From: an uncultured Methylococcaceae bacterium
GTDB taxonomy: Bacteria > Pseudomonadota > Gammaproteobacteria > Methylococcales > Methylomonadaceae
Length of the DNA stretch: 12,106 nucleotides
NCBI GenBank assembly: GCA_913009515.1
Contig: CAJVYO010000020.1
Location: 1 to 12,106 of the forward strand
Reading direction: 5' to 3'
Numbering within the stretch: position 1 is the first letter of the stretch; every line of letters begins with the position of its first letter. A program made the position numbers and the translations under genes. Of this stretch, positions 6,127-12,106 are shown piece after piece. The notes under the pieces are model-generated. The model saw only the letters and a program-made list of their open reading frames with translations, made no database searches and had not been told where the DNA came from.

Positions 6127-8487
6127 TTAATTTAGCTTGGAGTTATATTCAAGCTGGTCATAAATATTTTCAATATTATAATCAGCACTGGATAATTCAA
6201 GGTGTTGAAGGCTAATCTCTAAAGGGCTATGTTTGATAATATCTAAGTTTTTTAAAAAATTGATATTTAATTCGACATGTTCATCAAATAATAAAACAAA
6301 ATCATCGCCATGATAACGAAAACACATGGCATCAGGAAATGCCTGGTCTAATTCGTTGGCAAGTTTAATCAGTAGTTGATTGCCTTTTTCCCAGCCATGT
6401 TGTTTGTTATAAAGTGAAAAATTATTAATTAAGACTAAGTAAAAACAATTTTTCTTATTTTCTGTATTGGCGAGGGTGATTTGTAGGTAGTTTTCATTAT
6501 AAACTTCGGTTAACACATCACAAAAAAAGTAAGAAAAGCGTTTTTGTTCTAAATCGGTGGTGGGAGTCTGTAATGATTTTATCATCTGCGTATTTTTTAA
6601 TGCTTCTAATGCGGCATCAACGACTTTAGGGTGAAATTGCCTACCTGATTGATGCTTTATTTCAAGTAATGCCGCTTCAATGCTCAATCTTGGTCTATAA
6701 ATACGATTAGTGGTCATCGCATCAAATGCATCGGCAACCACCATAATATGTGATAAAAAAGGCACATCATCAGGTGATTTAGTAGGTGGATAGCCGTTGC
6801 CATCATAGCGAATGTGATGATAGCGAATAATTTCGGCTAAATCTTTATACATTTCAATTTTAGATAACATATTGAAACCTGCATAAGCATGCTGCTTAAT
6901 TAAGTCGTATTCTAAGGTGTTGAGTTTTCCAGGCTTTAATAGCACTGCATCAGGCGTGGCAACTTTACCAATATCATGCAAAATTGCGGCTTGTTGTAGT
7001 TTTTTAATAGCCTGTGCATCAATTTTTAAAATAGTTGCAATTTTTTTACAGTATTCTGCGACACGAATAGTATGCCCTGCTGTATAGGTATCACGTTGTT
7101 CGATAATATTAACAAAGGCAAGAATGGTTTCTTCATAGTTGGAAATACGTTGTAATTCCATTTGTTCTAACACGGCTTTTTGTTTATAAGAATATAGCGT
7201 TAAGCCTATGTCACCTGATAATTGTTCAAGGAGATCAATTTCTTCCGATTCAAAGCCTTGTTGGCGATCAGAATAAATATTGATAACGCCAAACGGTAAT
7301 TTTTGTTCATTACTGAAAAGTGGAATAGCGAGTTGCCAATGTAATGGAGAATCATCTTGGCGTTGAGAATAGTGATTATGCTGGTCTTCACATATTTTTA
7401 CCACTGGAGCTTGTTGCATAATGGCATCTAGGGCAAGCGATATATGCTCATTATTTGATGTATCACCTAAAACATATATTTCTTTATCAATAATATTATT
7501 ATTGTCATTAAATTTATGAGCGATTTCTAAATGATTTTGATTTAATAAACCGACCCATGTGAAACGGTAATGCTTGTGTTGAGAGAGTTTATCAGCACAA
7601 TTTTGTAAAACATTTTGAATGGACATTGAGGTTAATAATAATTCATTGACCTCGGAAACTGTTTTTAAGAGATTTTTGATATACGATTCATGTTGGTACA
7701 GCCGTTCTATACTATAGGTGCGTTCTTTAACTTTTGATTCTAATTGGGTGTTCAGTGTTTCAATGTGTTGCTGGTGCTGATAAAGAGCATTCATAAAGCG
7801 ATAAAAAATAAATAAAATAATACTGGCAGAAAGCAAAATAAACAGCCGAGTATATTTATTATGTTGATGTAATGAATGAATTTCTGCTTGTAAAATATTG
7901 CTGGGAATTGAGACTCGAATGCCGCCTCGGATATCCCCTAGTTGATAGCCTGCTTCTTGGTGGCATGCTAAACATTCAGCTTCCGTTATCAGTGCCCCCA
8001 TAAAATTAAAATGATCGCTTTCTAAGCGGTAGTAATATTTTTCATCTTTATGTTGTTCAAAATAATGTAAGGCTGCCTTTTCAAATACATCCGGTGTATT
8101 TTTAGGATTAATGGGCTTTAAACTGGTTATTTTGTAATAGTATTGGCTTTTTTGATTCGATAATTCAGATATTTGTCGGGTCATCCACGCGGGATTTATC
8201 TTAATTAGAGTATTACCTTGAGCATCTTTTAAGGTGTTGTTTTTTAAATACGGATTGGGCTTTAAGCCTGATTTTGATTGCACAAAAACCCCACCATACA
8301 TTGCGTTCCAATGTCGCATGATAATCATGTTGTCAAAATGGGCAATGGCTTCTTGTAATATTTTTTTTTCGTGGAGCTGGACTTGTTCGCGCGTGTTTAT
8401 TTCTAGGCTATAAATCATAGCAGCAGTAATTAATAAGATGAGACTAACAAATAGAAAGTTAGCTATTTTTTTATACGGAGCTGTCAT
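6127..8487 (-). CDS. Membrane sensor: periplasmic haem-c domain, GAF-like, HD-GYP and degenerate GGDEF domains
   Basis: Predicted cyclic-di-GMP signalling protein of 786 residues. TM1 is ~9-28; a periplasmic domain (~30-210) carries one c-type haem motif CLACH (172-176) followed by GDIRGGIRVSIP, resembling DUF3365/Tll0287-like haem sensors; TM2 is ~213-232; a coiled-coil linker (~236-265) follows. A GAF-like region (~275-432) leads to an HD-GYP domain (~450-635) with E463, D466, H472, HDIGK (504-508) and HHIRYDGNGYP (557-567). The hydrolase core is intact, though the usual HHE is HHI. The C-terminus (~655-775) has GGDEF-fold hallmarks (DVLTEVYNENYL, KQHGWEKGN). However, the signature is HGDDF and the acidic metal-site pair is replaced by L686/N688, so cyclase activity is unlikely and the domain may bind nucleotide or regulate. 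It probably hydrolyses c-di-GMP in response to redox state, NO, O2 or a ligand at the haem (inference). zwf lies upstream on the same strand. Confidence 0.88.
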   Translation of the reverse strand: MTAPYKKIANFLFVSLILLITAAMIYSLEINTREQVQLHEKKILQEAIAHFDNMIIMRHWNAMYGGVFVQSKSGLKPNPYLKNNTLKDAQGNTLIKINPAWMTRQISELSNQKSQYYYKITSLKPINPKNTPDVFEKAALHYFEQHKDEKYYYRLESDHFNFMGALITEAECLACHQEAGYQLGDIRGGIRVSIPSNILQAEIHSLHQHNKYTRLFILLSASIILFIFYRFMNALYQHQQHIETLNTQLESKVKERTYSIERLYQHESYIKNLLKTVSEVNELLLTSMSIQNVLQNCADKLSQHKHYRFTWVGLLNQNHLEIAHKFNDNNNIIDKEIYVLGDTSNNEHISLALDAIMQQAPVVKICEDQHNHYSQRQDDSPLHWQLAIPLFSNEQKLPFGVINIYSDRQQGFESEEIDLLEQLSGDIGLTLYSYKQKAVLEQMELQRISNYEETILAFVNIIEQRDTYTAGHTIRVAEYCKKIATILKIDAQAIKKLQQAAILHDIGKVATPDAVLLKPGKLNTLEYDLIKQHAYAGFNMLSKIEMYKDLAEIIRYHHIRYDGNGYPPTKSPDDVPFLSHIMVVADAFDAMTTNRIYRPRLSIEAALLEIKHQSGRQFHPKVVDAALEALKNTQMIKSLQTPTTDLEQKRFSYFFCDVLTEVYNENYLQITLANTENKKNCFYLVLINNFSLYNKQHGWEKGNQLLIKLANELDQAFPDAMCFRYHGDDFVLLFDEHVELNINFLKNLDIIKHSPLEISLQHLELSSADYNIENIYDQLEYNSKLN

Positions 8488-8524
8488 ATTTATTGAGTGA
8501 TAGAAAAACCTTGATAAGTCAGTG

Positions 8525-8555
8525 GAGCTAGATTATAAAAAATATAACCTAGCCC
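8525..8555 (-). terminator. 13-bp hairpin between zwf and the sensor gene (possible zwf terminator)
   Basis: Arms at 8525-8537 and 8543-8555 pair over 13 positions around a 5-nt loop. In minus-strand RNA the two non-Watson-Crick positions are G-U wobbles; in plus-strand RNA they would be A-C mismatches. The structure is therefore better formed in the transcript leaving zwf. A T-run (GGTTTTTC) lies about 15 nt beyond the stem rather than directly next to it, so efficient termination is doubtful. The 3' arm also contains a TATAAT on the minus strand (8532-8537) that could act as a -10 box for the sensor gene, with no convincing -35. Confidence 0.42.
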
Positions 8556-8583
8556 AATATGTTGATAATGTAATGTTTATTAG

Positions 8584-10053
8584 TTAATCTTCCCAGTCAT
8601 GTCCAGCACGGGCTAACATGGCAACAGATGCCGTAGGCCCCCAAGTACCAGCAGGATAAGGTTTGGGTTCTTCTTTAGAATGTTGCCACGCATCTTGTAT
8701 TGAATCAATCCAGGTCCACGCTTGTTCGATTTCTTCACGACTAATAAATAAGGTTGGATTGCCACGCATGGCTTCCAAAATAAGCTTTTCATAACCACCG
8801 AAAATTTTGCTATTTTTGAAGGTATCCGAAAAGCTTAAATCAAGTTTGGTTTTTTGGAGTTTAATATTTTCATCAATCCCTGGTATTTTATTTAGCATTT
8901 GAATTTCAATGCCTTCATTGGGTTGTAGATGAATAATCAATTTATTTTCAGGCAAGTTACGGTAACTTTCAGTGAAAATATTATGTGGTAATTTTTTGAA
9001 ATTAATAACAATTTCTGTCCGTTTATTCATCATGCGTTTACCGGTACGCAGATAAAAAGGTACGCCTGACCAACGCCAATTATCAATATCTACTTGTAAG
9101 GCAACAAAACTTTCAGTGGTACTTTCTGTGTTAGCACCCTCTTCTTCTAAATAACCGGGGACAGCTTTACCTTTTTGAAAGCCATTGGTATATTGCCCGC
9201 GAACCGTTTTTTCATTTACATTTTCGAGGGTGATAGGGCGTAAGGCATTTAAAACTTTAATTTTTTCATTATGAATGCTTTGTGCTTCTAAATTAACCGG
9301 TGGCTCCATGGCGACAAAGGTTAAAATCTGTAAAAGATGATTTTGTACCATATCGCGTAATTGACCGGTTTGGTCGAAATATTCCCAACGCCCTTCAATG
9401 CCAACTTCTTCACCCACCGTAATTTGTACAGATTCAATGGTATTATGATCCCAGTTGGTAGTAAAAATAGAATTAGCAAAACGTAGGGCTAATAAATTAA
9501 GCACGGTTTCTTTGCCTAAATAATGGTCAATACGAAATGCTTGATGCGGTTTAAATACGCTTTCTACGACATCGTTAATTTCTTTCGAGGATTCTAAGCT
9601 ATGGCCAATTGGTTTTTCCATTACCATACGTGAGGTATCGGTGAGTACCCCTGATTTTTCTAAACCTTGGCAAATATGCTTGAATAAAAACGGGGCGACG
9701 GCAAAGTAGTTGACCATAACGCGTTGGCTTGAATCAGTAATGTCATTAAACACGCTATATTGATCATGCTGGGTTAAATCCATTTTTTGATAGGCCAACC
9801 GAGCTGAAAATTTTTGCCATAAGCTGTCTTCAACGGTATCGCCTAAGAAATTGGTTAAACTTTCATGAGCAATTTTAATAAAGCTATCGCTAGTTTCATC
9901 GAGTCTATCAACGGCAATAATACGGGTATCATCTTCTAAAAAATTTCCTTGCTCTAAACGATACAGTGAAATAAGTAATTTACGACGCGATAAATCACCG
10001 AGTCCACCAAAAATAACAAGGTCACAGGGTTCAAATGTTTCAGGAAGTTTCAT
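8584..10053 (-). CDS. zwf: Glucose-6-phosphate 1-dehydrogenase
   Basis: Oxidises glucose 6-phosphate to 6-phosphogluconolactone with reduction of NADP (or NAD), the first step of the oxidative pentose-phosphate and Entner-Doudoroff routes. In organisms using the ribulose-monophosphate cycle it also takes part in cyclic formaldehyde oxidation. At 489 residues it matches E. coli Zwf (491) throughout. The coenzyme-binding loop is FGGLGDLSRRKL (15-26), with EKPIG at 146-150. The substrate-binding and catalytic segment is RIDHYLGKE (174-182), with the His base expected nearby in the RDMVQNH region (233-239). Near the C-terminus YPAGTWGP is conserved. The start follows the family (MKLPETFEPCDLVIFGG) and has only a weak ribosome binding site. 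It diverges from roxA; no pgl, edd or gnd gene lies next to it within the window. Confidence 0.96.
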   Translation of the reverse strand: MKLPETFEPCDLVIFGGLGDLSRRKLLISLYRLEQGNFLEDDTRIIAVDRLDETSDSFIKIAHESLTNFLGDTVEDSLWQKFSARLAYQKMDLTQHDQYSVFNDITDSSQRVMVNYFAVAPFLFKHICQGLEKSGVLTDTSRMVMEKPIGHSLESSKEINDVVESVFKPHQAFRIDHYLGKETVLNLLALRFANSIFTTNWDHNTIESVQITVGEEVGIEGRWEYFDQTGQLRDMVQNHLLQILTFVAMEPPVNLEAQSIHNEKIKVLNALRPITLENVNEKTVRGQYTNGFQKGKAVPGYLEEEGANTESTTESFVALQVDIDNWRWSGVPFYLRTGKRMMNKRTEIVINFKKLPHNIFTESYRNLPENKLIIHLQPNEGIEIQMLNKIPGIDENIKLQKTKLDLSFSDTFKNSKIFGGYEKLILEAMRGNPTLFISREEIEQAWTWIDSIQDAWQHSKEEPKPYPAGTWGPTASVAMLARAGHDWED

Positions 10054-10092
10054 TATAGTAATTATTATTATGTAGGTTGGTTACGTTGGTGT

Positions 10093-10101
10093 ATTTTAAC
10101 A
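10093..10101 (-). promoter_or_regulatory. Extended -10 promoter for zwf
   Basis: Read on the minus strand, the site is TGTTAAAAT: a TG extension, one base, then TAAAAT (10098 down to 10093). Initiation would fall near 10086, giving a leader of about 30 nt before the zwf ATG at 10053. The -35 region is weak (GTTTAA or TTTAAC around 10114-10120) and overlaps that of the divergent roxA promoter. Confidence 0.5.
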
Positions 10102-10133
10102 GATTTTTAGGTCGTTAAACGCTAGACTGAATA

Positions 10134-10142
10134 TGCTAAAAT
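10134..10142 (+). promoter_or_regulatory. Extended -10 promoter for roxA-argC
   Basis: TGCTAAAAT is an extended -10 element (TG, one base, TAAAAT at 10137-10142). Initiation would fall near 10149, just ahead of the GGAGG at 10155-10159. It overlaps the in-frame ATG at 10133, which therefore could not be translated from this transcript. The -35 is poor (TTAAAC near 10115-10120). A short palindrome, CGTT-A-AACG at 10113-10121, sits between the two divergent -10 elements. Confidence 0.52.
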
Positions 10143-10154
10143 TAAGCCATTTTT

Positions 10155-10159
10155 GGAGG
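10155..10159 (+). promoter_or_regulatory. Ribosome binding site that sets the roxA start
   Basis: GGAGG lies 6 nt before the ATG at 10166, the best Shine-Dalgarno sequence in the window. The longer in-frame option from the ATG at 10133 has no such signal and overlaps the predicted promoter. Translation from 10166 begins MQNFFNSGLTQQQFLDEYW, which matches where RoxA-family proteins normally begin. Confidence 0.8.
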
Positions 10160-10165
10160 CATTGC

Positions 10166-11350
10166 ATGCAGAATTTTTTTAATTCGGGTTTAACACAGCA
10201 ACAGTTTTTAGATGAATATTGGCAAAAAAAGCCGTTATTAATTCGCCAAGCGTTTGTTGATTTTAAATCGCCTATTAGTGCGGATGAATTGGCAGGTTTA
10301 GCCTGTGAAGCAGATATTGAGTCCCGTTTAATTAAAGAACGGGGCGCGGAACCTTGGCAAGTCACCTGTGGGCCATTAGAGCCGGAAGATTTTGAAAGTC
10401 TACCCGAAACTCATTGGACGATTTTAGTGCAAGATGTGGATAAGCATATTCCTAGCTTACAGCCTTTATTAGCGCCTTTTAAATTTATACCTGATTGGCG
10501 ACGCGATGATTTAATGATTAGTTTTGCACCCGAAGGCGGTTCGGTCGGTGCTCATACCGATAGTTATGATGTATTTTTATTGCAGGCGATGGGAACACGG
10601 CGTTGGCAAATTATGCACGAGCCTGTATATGAGGCAAAATTGGTCGATGGTATTGAATTGAAGATTTTAGCTGAATTTGCAGCCGATGAAACATGGGAAT
10701 TAGAACCTGGGGATATGTTGTATCTGCCGCCGAATATTGCTCATTATGGGGTGGCATTAAATGATTGCATGACGTTTTCAATTGGTTTTCAAGCGCCTCG
10801 GCAAATAGAAATATTAGATTCACTGGTGAATACTTGTTTAGAAAAAGGACTTGATGGGCGGTATTATGCAGATCGAGATTTAGCGTTAGCGGAGCAGGGT
10901 AGTGAATTAACACCGCAAGCTATTCAGCGGACTAAGGATTTATTGCATGATTTAATTGAACAGTCAGATGATTTATTGGCAGAATCTTTGGGTAAATTAG
11001 TGACCAAAGTTAAGCCTAGCTTATATGAAGTTGCTTTTTTACCCGATTATGAATTATCAACGCCGCATTTAGCAAAATATTTTACGCAGGGTGATTGTTA
11101 TAAAAATCATTATCTACAGTTTGCGTGGAGTTCACATGCCGAGGGAGGGTGGTTATTTTCAGGCGGTGAAAGTTATGCGGTGGATAAAGCAGGTATTCCG
11201 TTTTTAGCATTATTATGTGAAAAAACGGTATTAACAGAACAAGACTGGTTTGATATAAATAAAAATCAAAGTGTGGTGGATGTATTAAGGGCGTTAATTT
11301 TAAACAGTGGTTGGTTTTTCAAAATAGAGGTTGAGTATTACGATGATTAA
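10166..11350 (+). CDS. roxA: Ribosomal protein L16 arginine 3-hydroxylase, RoxA/YcfD-type JmjC cupin
   Basis: Fe(II)- and 2-oxoglutarate-dependent oxygenase. The E. coli homologue RoxA (YcfD) hydroxylates an arginine of ribosomal protein L16. From the start at 10166 the protein has 394 residues, slightly longer than E. coli RoxA (373). The N-terminus has FLDEYWQKKPLLIRQAF and ISADELAGLA, both family hallmarks. PDWRRDDLMISF leads into the double-stranded beta-helix core. The expected iron triad is visible as H130 and D132 (in GAHTDSYD) and H193 (in PPNIAHYG). The C-terminal part, ending near LNSGWFFKIE, corresponds to the winged-helix/dimerisation region of RoxA. An in-frame ATG at 10133 would add 11 residues but is unlikely because a promoter overlaps it and GGAGG precedes 10166. 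argC begins inside the last codons, so the two genes are probably translationally coupled. Confidence 0.92.
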   Translation: MQNFFNSGLTQQQFLDEYWQKKPLLIRQAFVDFKSPISADELAGLACEADIESRLIKERGAEPWQVTCGPLEPEDFESLPETHWTILVQDVDKHIPSLQPLLAPFKFIPDWRRDDLMISFAPEGGSVGAHTDSYDVFLLQAMGTRRWQIMHEPVYEAKLVDGIELKILAEFAADETWELEPGDMLYLPPNIAHYGVALNDCMTFSIGFQAPRQIEILDSLVNTCLEKGLDGRYYADRDLALAEQGSELTPQAIQRTKDLLHDLIEQSDDLLAESLGKLVTKVKPSLYEVAFLPDYELSTPHLAKYFTQGDCYKNHYLQFAWSSHAEGGWLFSGGESYAVDKAGIPFLALLCEKTVLTEQDWFDINKNQSVVDVLRALILNSGWFFKIEVEYYDD

Positions 11351-12106
11351 GGTAGGTATTGTAGGCGGAACAGGTTATACAGGGGTTGAATTATTACGCA
11401 TTTTAGCCTTGCATGATGAAGTTGAAATAGCAGTAGTGACATCACGTTCTGATGTGGGTATGCGGGTCGATGCGTTATATCCTAGTTTAAGAGGTTGTAT
11501 TGATGTGTGTTTTAGTCTGCCGGAGTTTGATAATTTAGCAGATTGTGATGTGGTATTTTTTGCAACACCGAATGGCACGGCAATGTTAATGGCTGAAAAA
11601 TTATTAGCTCGTAATATTAAAGTGATTGATTTATCCGCTGATTTTAGATTAAAAGATATTGCTGAATGGGAACAATGGTATGGCATGAGCCATGCGTGTC
11701 CCGATTTAGTGAAAGAAGCTGTTTACGGTTTACCTGAAATACACCGAGAGGCGATTAGTGGTGCAAATTTGATTGCCTGTGCAGGCTGTTATCCAACAGC
11801 AACTCAGTTAGGATTTTTGCCTTTAATTGAACAAGGTTTAGTGGATGTTAAGCATTTAATTGCAGATGTGAAGTCGGGAGTGAGTGGGGCAGGGCGTAAA
11901 GCAGCGGTTAGTTCATTGATGAGTGAAACCGGTGAAAGCTTTAAAGCTTATGCCGCGACAGGGCATCGACATTTGCCTGAAATCAAGCAGGGCTTATCAC
12001 AGCTTGCGGGTGAGCAGGTTGGCTTAACCTTTGTTCCTCATTTGGTGCCTATGATTCGGGGTATTCATGCGACCTTATATGCGACTTTAAACAAGGGTGT
12101 TGCAGA
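11343..12106 (+). CDS. argC: N-acetyl-gamma-glutamyl-phosphate reductase, 3' end outside window
   Basis: Third step of arginine biosynthesis: NADPH-dependent reduction of N-acetylglutamyl phosphate to the semialdehyde. The frame runs from ATG 11343 to the window edge without a stop, giving 254 complete codons of an expected ~340. Motifs: the Rossmann loop KVGIVGGTGYTG (3-14), FATPNGTA (73-80), IDLSADFRL (95-103), the catalytic-cysteine segment CAGCYPTA (146-153) with C149, SGVSGAGR (178-185), and GHRHLPE (207-213) with the catalytic His. VPHLVPMIRG (231-240) is also typical. The ATG overlaps the roxA stop (ATGATTAA, 8 nt). A GAGG at 11327-11330 lies 12 nt upstream, a little far for a strong ribosome binding site. 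Confidence 0.95.
   Translation, partial: MIKVGIVGGTGYTGVELLRILALHDEVEIAVVTSRSDVGMRVDALYPSLRGCIDVCFSLPEFDNLADCDVVFFATPNGTAMLMAEKLLARNIKVIDLSADFRLKDIAEWEQWYGMSHACPDLVKEAVYGLPEIHREAISGANLIACAGCYPTATQLGFLPLIEQGLVDVKHLIADVKSGVSGAGRKAAVSSLMSETGESFKAYAATGHRHLPEIKQGLSQLAGEQVGLTFVPHLVPMIRGIHATLYATLNKGVA

Noticed and set aside
10096..10365. Minus-strand open frame across the zwf-roxA promoter region
   Set aside because: It covers the divergent promoters and the 5' end of roxA, and its composition is that of antisense to roxA with no family resemblance.
1..12106. Mobile element, prophage, defence island or CRISPR array
   Set aside because: No transposase, integrase, phage or nuclease gene, no terminal inverted repeats and no regularly spaced repeats are visible; nearly every base is accounted for by chromosomal genes with similar base composition.

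Overview
The window is AT-rich, densely packed bacterial chromosome carrying ordinary core genes with gammaproteobacterial-type sequences. Several point the same way: an AroG-type DAHP synthase, an enterobacterial-like Zwf, Mpl, a RoxA-type ribosomal L16 hydroxylase, and the thiS-thiG-trmB order also seen in pseudomonads. Low G+C, a secreted protein with a CLFNWAE-type C-terminal domain and a haem-c/HD-GYP signalling protein would suit a low-GC methanotroph (Methylococcales) or a relative. That placement is inference; there is no 16S rRNA and no methane-oxidation gene here. I see no tRNA or rRNA gene, insertion sequence, phage gene, CRISPR array or large repeat. No gene-free stretch exceeds 300 bases; the longest is 1305-1492.

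Layout. (1) 1-1304, plus strand: the 3' end of a TonB-dependent outer-membrane receptor, cut by the window edge, followed by a gene for a secreted protein of unknown function. They look co-transcribed and end at a hairpin. (2) 1353-5613, plus strand: a promoter with a perfect TATAAT box and a roughly 105-nt leader with a hairpin, driving aroG, a thiS-thiG fusion, trmB and mpl. Gaps are 0 to 13 nt, so this is probably one operon joining aromatic amino acid synthesis, thiamin-thiazole synthesis, tRNA m7G46 methylation and peptidoglycan recycling. (3) 5606-8487, minus strand: a small multi-spanning membrane protein that meets mpl tail-to-tail with an 8-nt overlap. Upstream of it lies a 786-residue transmembrane sensor with a periplasmic c-type haem motif, a GAF-like region, an HD-GYP c-di-GMP phosphodiesterase domain and a degenerate GGDEF domain. 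(4) 8584-10053, minus strand: zwf. (5) 10166-12106, plus strand: roxA and argC. They overlap by 8 nt, and argC runs off the window. zwf and roxA diverge from a 112-bp region holding two extended -10 promoters.

The regions most worth a second look are the ThiS-ThiG fusion, which buries the ThiS glycine tail that must normally be free; the haem-HD-GYP-degenerate-GGDEF sensor with its membrane-protein neighbour; and the TonB-receptor/secreted-protein pair. I do not see strong evidence for an entirely new multi-gene system.
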